Source: a virus. From it: 64,000 bases of DNA. Each line of letters starts with the position of its first letter. Position 1 is the stretch's first letter. The DNA is taken from the IMG/VR virus record IMGVR_UViG_3300023112_000009, positions 1 to 64,000 of that record; one strand, given 5' to 3'. A program made the translations under genes and the position numbers. A model generated the notes under the pieces. That model did not search any database. It was not told the origin of the DNA and saw nothing but the letters and a program-made list of their open reading frames with translations. Shown here one piece after another: positions 17,416-26,284 of this stretch.

Positions 17416-18120
17416 ATGTCTAAAGTTATTTCGTTTTCGCTATGGGGTAATGATCCCAAGTATACAGAGGGTGCTGTTCGTAATGCAGAGATTGCTGCGG
17501 AACTATTTCCCGACTGGGAGTGTTGGCTTTACTGCGGTACGTCTGTTGATGATGACTTTTACCGTAATTTTAATATAGAACTTCACGAAGAGTTTGACGG
17601 CAAGACCGTTTTGTATGGTCACAATCTTCAGATACACATACTAGATGAGCCCGGTGATTGGCGTGGTATGTTTTGGCGTTTTGAGCCAGCATCCGATCCT
17701 AATGTCGAAGTGATGATTTCGAGAGACTGCGATTCTCGTCTCTCTCAAAGAGAGAAGGCGGCGATAGACGCCTGGATGGAATCTGATAAAGGATTTCATA
17801 CAATTCATGATCATGCATATCATACAGTACCTATTCTTGGTGGACTTTGGGGGAAAAAACGTGACTGTTTACCTGAATTTGGTGTATTATTATCTCAGTG
17901 GAAACAAGAAGATCGGTGGCAAACGGATCAGGAGTTTTTAACGCAATCAATTTGGCCGTTAGTACATTCTGATACATTAAATCATGCTGAATTTCATGTC
18001 AACATTTGGCATGGAGAGTCAATTCCTATGCATAGAAATGGCAGAGAGTTTATTGGTGCCACTTATAATGAAAATGACGTGATTGATCCAGAGCAGCAAA
18101 GGTTACTTTATGGCGGGTAA
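17416..18120 (+). CDS. Putative glycosyltransferase-like protein
   Basis: A 234-residue protein. It begins VISFSLWGNDPKYTEGAVRN, and has a DxD-type motif in MISRDCDSRLSQRE, then a conserved-looking IHDHAYHTVPILGGLWG and a late FHVNIWHGESIP segment. This layout (short Rossmann start, DxD near residue 98, histidine-rich acceptor half) is typical of small GT-A enzymes of the GT8/GT32 kind, and its cassette position supports that. The exact family is uncertain. The LAGLIDADG gene overlaps its last 11 bases. Confidence 0.5.
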   Translation: MSKVISFSLWGNDPKYTEGAVRNAEIAAELFPDWECWLYCGTSVDDDFYRNFNIELHEEFDGKTVLYGHNLQIHILDEPGDWRGMFWRFEPASDPNVEVMISRDCDSRLSQREKAAIDAWMESDKGFHTIHDHAYHTVPILGGLWGKKRDCLPEFGVLLSQWKQEDRWQTDQEFLTQSIWPLVHSDTLNHAEFHVNIWHGESIPMHRNGREFIGATYNENDVIDPEQQRLLYGG

Positions 18121-18736
18121 AAAGAAGTATTCTTGTAATGATCAATACTTTAGCCATATGAGCTTGAATGCTTGTTATTGGGCTGGGTTTATTGCAGCAG
18201 ATGGATATGTTAATCCTGTGTCTAATAGTCTAGAAATTACCTTGTCAAGCAAAGATCGTGAGCACCTACAAAGGTTTCTTAATGACGTGTCATCAGATTC
18301 AAAAATTGAGACATTAAGAAGTAGACCAAACGAATGTCGTATTAGATTGCATGGTGTTTGTAATTGGATTGATACTCTTAAAAGGAAGTTTAATATTACT
18401 ACCGCTAAAACCTATACTTTACAGCCACCAGAACTAAAAGGAAATCGTTTGTGGGCTTTTGTCATTGGTTTTTTAGATGGTGATGGATGCATTACTCAGA
18501 ACCGTGGTTCTATTTCTGTTAAATTCACTGGTAACTCTAACATGCTATCTTGGTTAAAAACCTTATTTGATGACAAGTTCCCATCGTATGGTGGTCGTTA
18601 TGCTAATATTGTAAACATCAATCATAGTGATTTAGCACGACGTTATGAGATTACAGGTAGACGTGCTCAAGATATTTTGAATTTTTTAAACAATATTGAC
18701 GTTCCTAAGTTAGAACGTAAGTGGTGTAAAGTATGA
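18110..18736 (+). CDS. LAGLIDADG homing endonuclease
   Basis: I place the start at the ATG at 18110 (MAGKKKYS), with AAAGG seven bases upstream, overlapping the preceding stop. The 208-residue product has two LAGLIDADG helices: YWAGFIAADG near residue 23 and VIGFLDGDG near residue 119. It is therefore a single-chain, pseudo-dimeric enzyme. It is AT-richer than the surrounding cassette and related to the endonuclease at 41120. It ends in an ATGA junction with the IMPDH/GMP reductase gene, so it does not interrupt a coding sequence. Confidence 0.85.
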   Translation: MAGKKKYSCNDQYFSHMSLNACYWAGFIAADGYVNPVSNSLEITLSSKDREHLQRFLNDVSSDSKIETLRSRPNECRIRLHGVCNWIDTLKRKFNITTAKTYTLQPPELKGNRLWAFVIGFLDGDGCITQNRGSISVKFTGNSNMLSWLKTLFDDKFPSYGGRYANIVNINHSDLARRYEITGRRAQDILNFLNNIDVPKLERKWCKV

Positions 18737-19800
18737 AAGCCCTATCATTTGACGACATTTCTCTCGTGCCGCGATACAACAATATCGCTAGCCGAAGAGA
18801 CGTAGACACTAGTGTTCGGTTTGGTAACCTCACACTAAGGGTTCCTGTTCTAAGTTCGAATATGGATACTGTTACTGGCCATAGAATGTCCAGAAGTATT
18901 TACGATCAAGGTGGTCTTGGTTTTTTACATCGTTTCTGTAGCATTGAAGACAACGTTACAATGTATAATGATGCTACCTTTGAATGGCAGAATACTCGAA
19001 CGCCTCGTCAAAGAGACTGTGAAGCTGTTGTTTCATTAGGTGTCAACGAGGGGCTTGATCGTTTTCATGCACTCTATGAAGTAGGAGCACGTTACTTTTG
19101 TATTGATATTGCTCACGGACACAGTAAGCCCGTAGGTCAGATGGTTCAGAAGATTAAGGAGTTTGATGATGGGGTATTTGTTATTGCCGGGAATGTGTGT
19201 CACGCTACTGGTGCTGAATATTTGGCGGACAAAGGTGCCGACGCCGTTAAGGTGGGCATTGGCCCTGGGAGTGTTTGTTCTACTCGTATAAAGACTGGTT
19301 TTGGCGTGCCTCAGTTTACAGCTATCCAAGAGTGCAGTAGAGTTAATGTCTTTATCATCGCTGATGGTGGCATCCGTACCCCTGGTGACGCAGTAAAAGC
19401 TTTCGTCGCTGGTGCAGATGCAGTTATGCTTGGCGGGATGCTCGCTGGTACAGATGAAACTCCTGGAGAGATTCACGAAGAGCCCATCTGGGAAAGTGCT
19501 TCTCCTGCTGGAACTCTTACACGTAGATTCAAGAAGTTCCGTGGTATGGCCTCTAAAGAAGCTCAAGATGACTTCATGGGGACCATGAATGACTGGAAGA
19601 CAGCCGAGGGTGTAGAGACGACGGTTACCGCTAAGGGACCTGTCTCCGCTGTGATTGGTGACCTGATAGGAGGTATCCGTAGTGGTTGCACATATTGTGG
19701 AGCTAACAACATACAACAACTCAAAGAAAGGGCCGCTTACGTAGAAGTTACTGCCGCTGGTCGCATTGAAGGCACGCCCCATGGCCAGGGTAAGCCATGA
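18733..19800 (+). CDS. IMP dehydrogenase / GMP reductase family enzyme
   Basis: A 355-residue TIM barrel of the IMPDH/GMPR family. The catalytic cysteine lies in [12 protein letters not shown]. The start [16 protein letters not shown], the phosphate-binding [14 protein letters not shown] and the flap-side RGMASKEAQ are all visible. There is no CBS domain pair: the chain passes directly through the site where IMPDH carries it. The length fits GMP reductase (about 350) better than IMPDH (about 490). It either makes XMP toward GMP/GTP or returns GMP to IMP. Within a GDP-sugar cassette a role in guanine nucleotide supply is a natural inference. Confidence 0.8.
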   Translation: MKALSFDDISLVPRYNNIASRRDVDTSVRFGNLTLRVPVLSSNMDTVTGHRMSRSIYDQGGLGFLHRFCSIEDNVTMYNDATFEWQNTRTPRQRDCEAVVSLGVNEGLDRFHALYEVGARYFCIDIAHGHSKPVGQMVQKIKEFDDGVFVIAGNVCHATGAEYLADKGADAVKVGIGPGSVCSTRIKTGFGVPQFTAIQECSRVNVFIIADGGIRTPGDAVKAFVAGADAVMLGGMLAGTDETPGEIHEEPIWESASPAGTLTRRFKKFRGMASKEAQDDFMGTMNDWKTAEGVETTVTAKGPVSAVIGDLIGGIRSGCTYCGANNIQQLKERAAYVEVTAAGRIEGTPHGQGKP

Positions 19801-20705
19801 AAATACTGGTTTCATTTAGGGGAAACGCACAGAGTCCAGGATGGAGTACGGGGGACATGGTAGTTAAAGCACTTCGTGCCTTGGGTCATGAGGTGTTTCC
19901 ATATGCGAAATATTACCAACAAAACAAATGGGTCGAAGATAGAAAATTTGCGTTAGACAACCATGAGTTTGACCTGATTTTATATATGGAATGCAACGAT
20001 GGTGACCCTCAATATCACGAATTACAAACCGTGAGAGCACGTAAGACAGCGTGCTGGTTATTTGATACTTCGTATCATCAAGACCGCTACAAAAGACTAG
20101 TTGATTACTTTAGATTTGATCACCTATTTCTAGCCAATCCTCTTACCATACAAGAATATAGAGTATGGGGGTACAAGAATGCACATTATCTACCTTATGC
20201 TTGTGACCGCGAACTACATGGAAGATCACTGGAGTATCCCAAAACCCGCGACGTTGTTCTTGTTGGGTCTATCCGCGACGATAGGCGTGCTCTGGCTACT
20301 GAACTCAAGCAACACGGAGTGAAGTTAGAGTTGGTGGGAGACGTGTTCCGAGAAGACTACATTGACGCCTTGGCGTCAGCTAAAATTGTCATCAATCAAA
20401 ACCCCCCTGAGGGACGTGGCCTGTTAAACATGCGTTTCTGGGAAACACAAGCAGCGGGCACGTTTGTTTTTACTGAACACTTTGACAATGAAATGAACAT
20501 TGAGGCCGGTATTGACTCTCGTGCTATGCCATACGAGAGCACAGGAGAGATTGCGGCCTTTACGAAGACGTTACTGGCTCATGATGGCCCTCATAGTTTA
20601 AACGAACTGTGTAAATACAATCAATCTATTGTTTTTGAAAATCACACTTACCAAAACCGCTGTCAGGAAATGTTAAAGACGGTATTCCCTCATGAAAGCA
20701 ACTGA
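19797..20705 (+). CDS. CgeB-like glycosyltransferase
   Basis: A 302-residue protein of the CgeB/GT1_2 kind. It has an N-terminal half with WSTGDMVVKALRALGHEVFPY and KTACWLFDTSYHQDRY, and a C-terminal half with VVLVGSIRDDRRALA, VINQNPPEGRGLLNMRFWE and GTFVFTEHFDNE. These proteins have a GT-B fold and are common in phage and bacterial surface-glycan loci. It starts at an ATGA junction with the IMPDH/GMPR gene and overlaps the next GT2 by 14 bases. Confidence 0.75.
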   Translation: MKILVSFRGNAQSPGWSTGDMVVKALRALGHEVFPYAKYYQQNKWVEDRKFALDNHEFDLILYMECNDGDPQYHELQTVRARKTACWLFDTSYHQDRYKRLVDYFRFDHLFLANPLTIQEYRVWGYKNAHYLPYACDRELHGRSLEYPKTRDVVLVGSIRDDRRALATELKQHGVKLELVGDVFREDYIDALASAKIVINQNPPEGRGLLNMRFWETQAAGTFVFTEHFDNEMNIEAGIDSRAMPYESTGEIAAFTKTLLAHDGPHSLNELCKYNQSIVFENHTYQNRCQEMLKTVFPHESN

Positions 20706-21357
20706 TAAAATCAGCGTTCTAATCTGCGTCCACAGTCCCGACCTGGAGCATGATCAACTATTCCAAAAGGCACTTGAATCCTTGGTACGTCAGACGTACG
20801 AGGGCTTCGAAGTTGTCATCGTATTAGACGAGTGCTGGGACGGTACTCGCAGCATCGTGGACAGTTATCGCGAAGTCCTCAATATTCGTTTTTTCGAGCG
20901 ACCCAACAAACAAGGTTTAGCTGCTGCCAAGAACTTTGGATTGGGTAAATGTAACGGTGATTGGATTGCTTATCTGGATGCTGATGATGAGTATTTAGAC
21001 TGTAAGATTGGCGTGCAGCGTCAATGGATGATAGAGCACTCAGATGTAGATTTCTGTGCCACTCAAGCATGGGATATTCTTGATGGATACATGGTTCCCA
21101 ATTGTTTTGCTGTAACACAATATACGACTCACGAAGATATCACTGCACGACTTCCGGAAGAGAATGTACTTTGTCACGGAAGCATGATGATTCGTAAAAT
21201 CGCACTGGAAAGCCTTGGTGGCTACAGTACCGATAAACTTTTGCTTGGTCGTGAGGACTGGGATCTTTGGGGACGAGCAATGAATGCTGGTTTCCGTTTT
21301 GGCAAAGTAACTGAAAGACTATACGTTTACACTCTCGGTACCAGCGTACCTCGATAA
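20692..21357 (+). CDS. GT2 family glycosyltransferase
   Basis: A 221-residue GT-A enzyme with all usual blocks: SVLICVHSPDL at the N-terminus, FEVVIVLDECWDGT, GLAAAKNFGLGKCNGDWIAY, then the DxD site LDADDEY and the acceptor-side REDWDLWGRAMNAG. It is a single domain with no membrane segment, so it should act in the cytoplasm on a soluble donor. It overlaps the CgeB-like gene upstream by 14 bases and is followed after 2 bases by an FkbM methyltransferase. Confidence 0.85.
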   Translation: MKATDKISVLICVHSPDLEHDQLFQKALESLVRQTYEGFEVVIVLDECWDGTRSIVDSYREVLNIRFFERPNKQGLAAAKNFGLGKCNGDWIAYLDADDEYLDCKIGVQRQWMIEHSDVDFCATQAWDILDGYMVPNCFAVTQYTTHEDITARLPEENVLCHGSMMIRKIALESLGGYSTDKLLLGREDWDLWGRAMNAGFRFGKVTERLYVYTLGTSVPR

Positions 21358-21359
21358 TC

Positions 21360-21980
21360 ATGAGTCATAGTGCTGCACTTTCTTACCTGTTAGAGAGTTT
21401 TGATATCACAAAACTACAACCGCTCGTGGTGGACATTGGTGCTGCCGATGGGCGTTATACTAGTAACTCTTATCCTTTGATTATGGATCATGGGTGGCAT
21501 GGTGTGCTAATTGAACCACAAATACAACAACTGGATCGGGCAAGAGCATATCATGCAGATCATTTAGACAGAGTGACGTTTTTTCCTAGTGCTGTTTGTG
21601 AACAAGATAGCATAGCAACGTTGTTTCTGCACCCAAACGATGGGGATGGTATGACAACTTGTAATCATGGTTCTTCGTTGTTACCGATACCTGGATCTCG
21701 TGTTCAGACTACGATTAGTACCATGTCGTATGACAGTTTGGTAGACGTTGTTGATTTTGACACCGTTGGCTTGTTGTCTATTGACGCAGAGGGATATGAC
21801 ATGGAAATTTTAAGAGGGATTTTTGAAGCTACTAAGTCCAGGCCACAGGTAATCATTTCAGAGACGGATTATTTTTTACGCTCTCCCCAAAGAGACGAGA
21901 GGATAGCTTTCTTGACTGATTATGAGTGTATCTATAACAATGAAGATCAGATTTTTGTTCACAAGACACTGCAACAATGA
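21360..21980 (+). CDS. FkbM-type methyltransferase
   Basis: A 206-residue SAM-dependent methyltransferase. The SAM-binding motif is VVDIGAADGRYTSN. GVLIEPQ marks the acidic residue at the end of strand 2, and LLSIDAEGYDMEILRG is the FkbM signature. These enzymes usually O-methylate sugars. It is one of three FkbM-type genes in the cassette (also 27351 and 30212), which suggests several distinct methylation positions. It sits between a GT2 and a CgeB-like gene. Confidence 0.8.
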   Translation: MSHSAALSYLLESFDITKLQPLVVDIGAADGRYTSNSYPLIMDHGWHGVLIEPQIQQLDRARAYHADHLDRVTFFPSAVCEQDSIATLFLHPNDGDGMTTCNHGSSLLPIPGSRVQTTISTMSYDSLVDVVDFDTVGLLSIDAEGYDMEILRGIFEATKSRPQVIISETDYFLRSPQRDERIAFLTDYECIYNNEDQIFVHKTLQQ

Positions 21981-22951
21981 AAGTACTATACGTTGGACTG
22001 CTGTATAACTACGGCAAACAAGAAGAAGGATGCTCTTATGAGCATTTCAACCTTGAGGCTGGTTTTAAGGACTGTGCCGACAGGGGAATGTTTGAAGTCA
22101 ATTACTTGTATCCAGACAGTTCTCCTGATGTTCATCGGGCTGCTACTGAAATGGTTCTAGAGGGCGACTATGATGCTATTTTTCATGTAGCATTCAATGA
22201 ACACCTAGATTTCCCTGAGGGGGCAGCGAAGCTAGCTTTGAAAAAAGATATTCCTGTCATTCAGTGGGACTGTGATGCCTCGTGGCGTTTCTCTAACTGG
22301 ATTGCTCCGAGAAAAGATCGTGTCAGTCACTTTGTGACCACGCACTCTGGAACGATGGACTGGTACAAGCAACAGGGCATGAATGTGCTGCGATCTCAGT
22401 GGGGTGGTTCTCCGTACTATCATCCTCAGGGGAACGAGAAGATTTACGACGTGACCTTTGTTGGTCAGAAGCACGGCATCATGCCTGGTGGTCGCTTCTT
22501 GAGAGCAGAATACGTTGATGCTATCATGAATGCTGGCATCAGCATTGACCTGTTTGGCAACTACTGGGACGGATACGAGAATTGGCACGGGTACCAAACA
22601 AACTTCCTTGATATGATTAAGGTGTTTGATCAGAGTAAGATTTGCTTGAATCTATCCAACCCGTGGCACCATGGTTCGATGCCGCAAATCAAGGGGCGTC
22701 ACTTTGAGATTCCTCAGAACGGTGGTATGCAGATTTGTACTCCCGCAGATGACCTCGCCAGCTACTTTGTAGACGGCGAAGAGATTGTCGTTGCACAGGG
22801 TACAGATGATCTAATTGATAAGCTCAAGTACTATCTTGAGCATCCTGACGAACGGGAAGCAATTGCTCAGGCTGGTAGAGCACGGATGCTCAAGGAACAC
22901 CAGTGGCATCATCGTCTTGAGAATATATTTAAAGAAGTGGGCGTACTATGA
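21977..22951 (+). CDS. CgeB-like glycosyltransferase
   Basis: A 324-residue GT-B-type protein. The N-terminal domain has VLYVGLLYNYGKQEEGCSYEHF and IPVIQWDCDASWRFSNWI. The C-terminal domain has VTFVGQKHGIMPGGR, ICLNLSNPWHHG and RHFEIPQNGGMQICT, the usual GT1_2 signature around a conserved glutamate. The very end (IAQAGRARMLKEHQWHHRLE) is typical of this family. It is likely a cytoplasmic glycosyltransferase. Both ends are ATGA junctions. Confidence 0.78.
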   Translation: MKVLYVGLLYNYGKQEEGCSYEHFNLEAGFKDCADRGMFEVNYLYPDSSPDVHRAATEMVLEGDYDAIFHVAFNEHLDFPEGAAKLALKKDIPVIQWDCDASWRFSNWIAPRKDRVSHFVTTHSGTMDWYKQQGMNVLRSQWGGSPYYHPQGNEKIYDVTFVGQKHGIMPGGRFLRAEYVDAIMNAGISIDLFGNYWDGYENWHGYQTNFLDMIKVFDQSKICLNLSNPWHHGSMPQIKGRHFEIPQNGGMQICTPADDLASYFVDGEEIVVAQGTDDLIDKLKYYLEHPDEREAIAQAGRARMLKEHQWHHRLENIFKEVGVL

Positions 22952-23637
22952 AAAACTTAATTCAAGACTGGCATAACTCTTATGATGAAAGCAAAATAGG
23001 TTTTCAAGAGTTGCCAGCTAATATGAGATTAGCAGCGGGATTAAAGCCGTATTATATCATTTCACAAGGTGGATGTGGCACTACATACCTTCGTTCTTTT
23101 TTAGAGCGTTATTGTTACGGTGATCACATGGGATATAGTAGTCGATTTGGTGGTTGTTCTTGGAATGAGCATAGTAAAAACCCTAACGTTGGCAATAAAA
23201 ACATCCTATATGTATATGGTAATCCATGTGATGCCACCATGTCTTTTTATGGACGTGCTTTTATGGAAGTATCAGATCATGCCAATAGGATAGGTGGTGA
23301 TGTAAACGGCTTATTAAGCAATAGGCCGTGGACACTAGAGAAATATGTAACCAATGGGGTTGACTATTTTCAGTTAGAAGATCACTTTAGAACTTGGTTA
23401 GATTTTGATCAACGTGACTATAAAATAATGTTCGTGAAGTATACAGAGCTACCAATTCACATTGAAGCGATATTGGATTGGTTGGGATTTTCCAGTGAAC
23501 AAGCCAAGCATTTTGTTTTTAAAGAAAGAGGATCAAAATGGCTTCAGCAAAACAAAATAATAACTGATGGCTTCAAGTCTATGTTTTCAACTTACCTAGA
23601 ACTACAAGATAGTTTGCCAGGAAATTTTATACTATGA
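22948..23637 (+). CDS. Sulfotransferase-like protein
   Basis: A 229-residue protein. YIISQGGCGTTYLRSFLE near residue 38 resembles the 5'-phosphosulfate loop of PAPS-dependent sulfotransferases. VYGNPCDATMSFYGRAF near residue 90 resembles the 3'-phosphate-binding segment (RxPxxxxxSxY type). The late ILDWLGFS block is a common feature of these enzymes. If active it would add sulfate to a sugar or protein, an unusual phage function. No PAPS synthesis gene is visible, so the host pool would be used. The gene is AT-richer than its neighbours. Confidence 0.55.
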   Translation: MKNLIQDWHNSYDESKIGFQELPANMRLAAGLKPYYIISQGGCGTTYLRSFLERYCYGDHMGYSSRFGGCSWNEHSKNPNVGNKNILYVYGNPCDATMSFYGRAFMEVSDHANRIGGDVNGLLSNRPWTLEKYVTNGVDYFQLEDHFRTWLDFDQRDYKIMFVKYTELPIHIEAILDWLGFSSEQAKHFVFKERGSKWLQQNKIITDGFKSMFSTYLELQDSLPGNFIL

Positions 23638-24278
23638 AAGGACATAACCCGTATAAGGACACCCCCGATAACCATGACTTCATGACAGAAGATCATATCG
23701 CTGGTTTCCTTCGTAATCATCGAACAGGCATTGATAACCTGGGGCGTCATGCCTTGGGGCGTATTATTAACACATACGATAACCCCACAGTTATAGACGC
23801 TGCGTGTGGTACGTGTGTTAACTGGGACGTATTCCAGCGTATGGGCGTACAATGCCAGTACACTGGTGTAGATCGTACCGAGGGCATGCTGACTGAGGCC
23901 GCTAAACGATATGCGGACATCACGGTTGCTCAGGGGTATGTTCAAGAACTGCCCTTCGATGACGGTGAAGCAGATATCGTAATCATGCGTCATATCGTAG
24001 AACACCTTCAAGAAGGGTACGAAGACGCCATTAGGGAAGGTCTCCGTGTTGCATCCAAGGAATTGATTCTCGTGTTCTTCCTGGATCCATCCGATAAAGA
24101 CGAGGATGTGATCCAGGAGTCTGATCCGGATGACAATGGTTGTACATATTTCTGGAACACATACAGTTGGTCCAAGTTTACGAACTTCGTTGCCAGCTTG
24201 GGTGTGCAAATGAAACACGATCACATTGTTACTCCTGGTGCTGCTGCCGCAGACACGATTGTTAGGCTAATCAAATGA
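23634..24278 (+). CDS. Class I SAM-dependent methyltransferase
   Basis: A 214-residue methyltransferase. It has motif I VIDAACGTCVNWDVF, an acidic post-I site in YTGVDRTEGML, motif II-like ELPFDDGEADIVIMRHIVEHL and a following LILVFFLDP strand. This is the UbiE/Methyltransf_11 layout. The substrate cannot be read from sequence; its cassette position suggests a sugar or sugar-linked lipid. Junctions on both sides are ATGA. Confidence 0.75.
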   Translation: MKGHNPYKDTPDNHDFMTEDHIAGFLRNHRTGIDNLGRHALGRIINTYDNPTVIDAACGTCVNWDVFQRMGVQCQYTGVDRTEGMLTEAAKRYADITVAQGYVQELPFDDGEADIVIMRHIVEHLQEGYEDAIREGLRVASKELILVFFLDPSDKDEDVIQESDPDDNGCTYFWNTYSWSKFTNFVASLGVQMKHDHIVTPGAAAADTIVRLIK

Positions 24279-24808
24279 AACTCAACCTAGCTAGTCACGG
24301 TGACAACCGAGAGGGATATGTCAACATTGATTTTGACCATCCCACGGCAGACCTTAAGTGTGACGTAACAGAGTTACCCATGAAAGAAGGGGAGGTTGAT
24401 GAGATCCTTGCCTATCACATTTTAGAGCACTTTAGGGCTGGAGACTATGAGCCTCATCTGTCTAATCCAATCAACCCTAAGACCGCAAAAGAAGCTTTAG
24501 AGGAATGGCACCGTGTTCTTAAGGTAGGTGGCAAGCTAGAGATCAAGGTTCCGGATTTTGTCAAAATCGTATGGTTGTATCAGAACTTCCCTCAATGGGG
24601 TCGTGCTGACAGTCCTGTTCTTGGCCCATTCAAGAATTTCTCAGACTGGATTGTATCCAATGGACAACATCAGTGTTTATTTGACAAGGATACTATGACC
24701 GCACTACTACAGTCCGTAGGCTTTGTGAATATTAGTTTTTTAGATGGTGCCCCTCAACCGTTTGTTGGTCGTGAGAACCTGGAGATGTATGTCGTATGTC
24801 ACAAATAG
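24275..24808 (+). CDS. Methyltransferase-like protein (Methyltransf_11 type)
   Basis: A 177-residue protein that starts directly with the SAM-fold pattern LNLASHGDNREGYVNIDFD. It continues with LPMKEGEVDEILAYHILEHF and EEWHRVLKVGGKLEIKVPDF, which is typical of short predicted-SAM methyltransferases found next to glycosyltransferases. Motif I is atypical (LASHGDN rather than a GxGxG), so SAM binding is not certain. It overlaps the next GT2 gene by 13 bases. Confidence 0.6.
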   Translation: MKLNLASHGDNREGYVNIDFDHPTADLKCDVTELPMKEGEVDEILAYHILEHFRAGDYEPHLSNPINPKTAKEALEEWHRVLKVGGKLEIKVPDFVKIVWLYQNFPQWGRADSPVLGPFKNFSDWIVSNGQHQCLFDKDTMTALLQSVGFVNISFLDGAPQPFVGRENLEMYVVCHK

Positions 24809-25650
24809 ACGTAAGCTATGGTATCCTGCACTATAACCCTAGTAGCAGCGTAGAGGCTCGTGACGCTTTCATTCGTGCGGTTGATAGTCTTGCGGAAAAC
24901 CGCAGTGACAATCTTACGTCGGAAGTTTTTATCATTGATCAGGGTAATCCACACAGAGAGATTGAAACTGGTCAAGGACTAGCAAAACGTCATGGCTTTA
25001 ACTTCATTTCCTTGAAGGAGAACGTTGGCATTAGTCGCGGTATCAACTTGATTGCTGGTATGGCCCGTGGTAGATACGTATCTTTGGTTACGTCGGATGT
25101 ATTTTTCACAGAAGGGCTAGATGAGTCTCTAATCGGAACGCTTGAGCGACACCATGACATCTGGCAGATTTGTCCTACGTCAGACAAGTCAGATATTCCT
25201 TATCAAATTGAAGGCTTTGCATCTGGCGGTGTTGTACTCACGTTAGCACAAGAATTAACCATTCAGTTTTGGCCACGACACGTTTTTGATAGAGTAGGCT
25301 ATTACGACGAGCGTTGGAAGGCGTGCTATGAGAATCTAGATTATGCTCTTCGTATTTTTCTAGCCGGTGGTTATGCTGCCATTAGCCATGAGGCTTTTTG
25401 TCCACACGATTATCATATGTGTGTTCGTACCGGAGCCCGTGAGCATTCTTATGACGATTATATTGGTAACAATGGTGAGTTCTATCCTACACCCTTGCAA
25501 GCCATGTGGGAATCCAAGTGGCCGGGACTCAAACACTTGATTGATCTCTATACTCCATTGACACATGATAGTAATCGTGTACAGGAAACCATGATAGCTC
25601 ATTACAAGAATAACATCTTCTTACCTTACGTTCAAAATGCAGGTTATTAA
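24796..25650 (+). CDS. GT2-like glycosyltransferase
   Basis: A 284-residue GT-A-like protein. It has VSYGILHYNPSSS at the N-terminus, EVFIIDQGNPHREIE, NVGISRGINLIAGMARGRYV, and an acceptor-side YDERWKACYENLDYALR. The canonical DxD is replaced by VTSDVFF, leaving a single aspartate, so metal dependence may differ. GT2 proteins with this NVGISRGIN block are common rhamnosyl- or related transferases, but the donor is unknown. It overlaps the next gene by 14 bases. Confidence 0.7.
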   Translation: MSQIDVSYGILHYNPSSSVEARDAFIRAVDSLAENRSDNLTSEVFIIDQGNPHREIETGQGLAKRHGFNFISLKENVGISRGINLIAGMARGRYVSLVTSDVFFTEGLDESLIGTLERHHDIWQICPTSDKSDIPYQIEGFASGGVVLTLAQELTIQFWPRHVFDRVGYYDERWKACYENLDYALRIFLAGGYAAISHEAFCPHDYHMCVRTGAREHSYDDYIGNNGEFYPTPLQAMWESKWPGLKHLIDLYTPLTHDSNRVQETMIAHYKNNIFLPYVQNAGY

Positions 25651-26284
25651 TTACGACCCTCAAGAGTATCCGTTTTGTGGCCTTGTTGGCGACATTTTTA
25701 AGTGCAACAACCTGATGTTGTTACATCAGCAGGCAGAAAATGAATACCAAATCGCCGCTCCTGGAAAAGACCAAGGTACGGAGTTTCACAAGCGTTTCTA
25801 CGAGTCGTGTGATCCTGACTTTCTTACGCTGTATCGTTCGTTCGTGTCGCTAGTGGGTGATATCTATTTCAAGGACAGGGAATTCTTATACCAGCGTGTT
25901 CCCACCTTCCGTGTACAGTTACCCAATAATAAAGCAGTAGGTGGTGTGTCACACAGAGACAAAGACTATAACCACCCAAGCAAAGAGATAAACTTTCTTG
26001 TGCCTCTCACTTCAATGGTAGGTAGCAACTCGTTATTTGTGGAATCTATTGAAGGATTGCGTGACTTCAAGATGCTTGAGCTTCATCCCGGTGAAGTCCT
26101 GCGTTTTGACGGTGCCAATTTAGAACATGGAAATCTGCCTAATACCTCTGGCTGGACACGGGTCAGCTTTGACTTCCGTATTCTTGCTGTCTCAGACGCA
26201 AACGAACTGTCCGATAAATCTTCCGTGTCACACGGTTTGAAGTTCGCAGAAGGCGAGTACTACGCATCATCATTGACGCTATGA
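25637..26284 (+). CDS. Fe(II)/2-oxoglutarate oxygenase-like protein (StrG-like)
   Basis: A 215-residue protein with a jelly-roll metal-site pattern: VSHRDKDYNHP gives H-x-D, FDGANLEHGNLPN gives the distal histidine and WTRVSFDFRI the 2OG-binding arginine. Spacing fits the double-stranded beta-helix dioxygenases. Relatives sit in aminoglycoside and sugar biosynthesis clusters. It could hydroxylate or oxidise a sugar in this cassette. The assignment rests on the HxD...H...R pattern by eye. Confidence 0.55.
   Translation: MQVINYDPQEYPFCGLVGDIFKCNNLMLLHQQAENEYQIAAPGKDQGTEFHKRFYESCDPDFLTLYRSFVSLVGDIYFKDREFLYQRVPTFRVQLPNNKAVGGVSHRDKDYNHPSKEINFLVPLTSMVGSNSLFVESIEGLRDFKMLELHPGEVLRFDGANLEHGNLPNTSGWTRVSFDFRILAVSDANELSDKSSVSHGLKFAEGEYYASSLTL

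Noticed and set aside
12315-19800. Group I or II introns or inteins hosting the homing endonucleases
   Set aside because: Each endonuclease lies at a gene border with short overlaps, and the flanking genes are complete at both ends; no split gene is seen.
19036-19815. A 259-codon open frame on the minus strand, antisense to the IMPDH/GMPR gene
   Set aside because: The plus-strand gene has clear family motifs and coupled neighbours; the antisense frame shows no recognisable motif and is a shadow of biased codon use.
23592-24224. A 210-codon minus-strand frame across the sulfotransferase/methyltransferase junction
   Set aside because: It overlaps two well-supported genes, crosses their border and has no motif or ribosome binding site.
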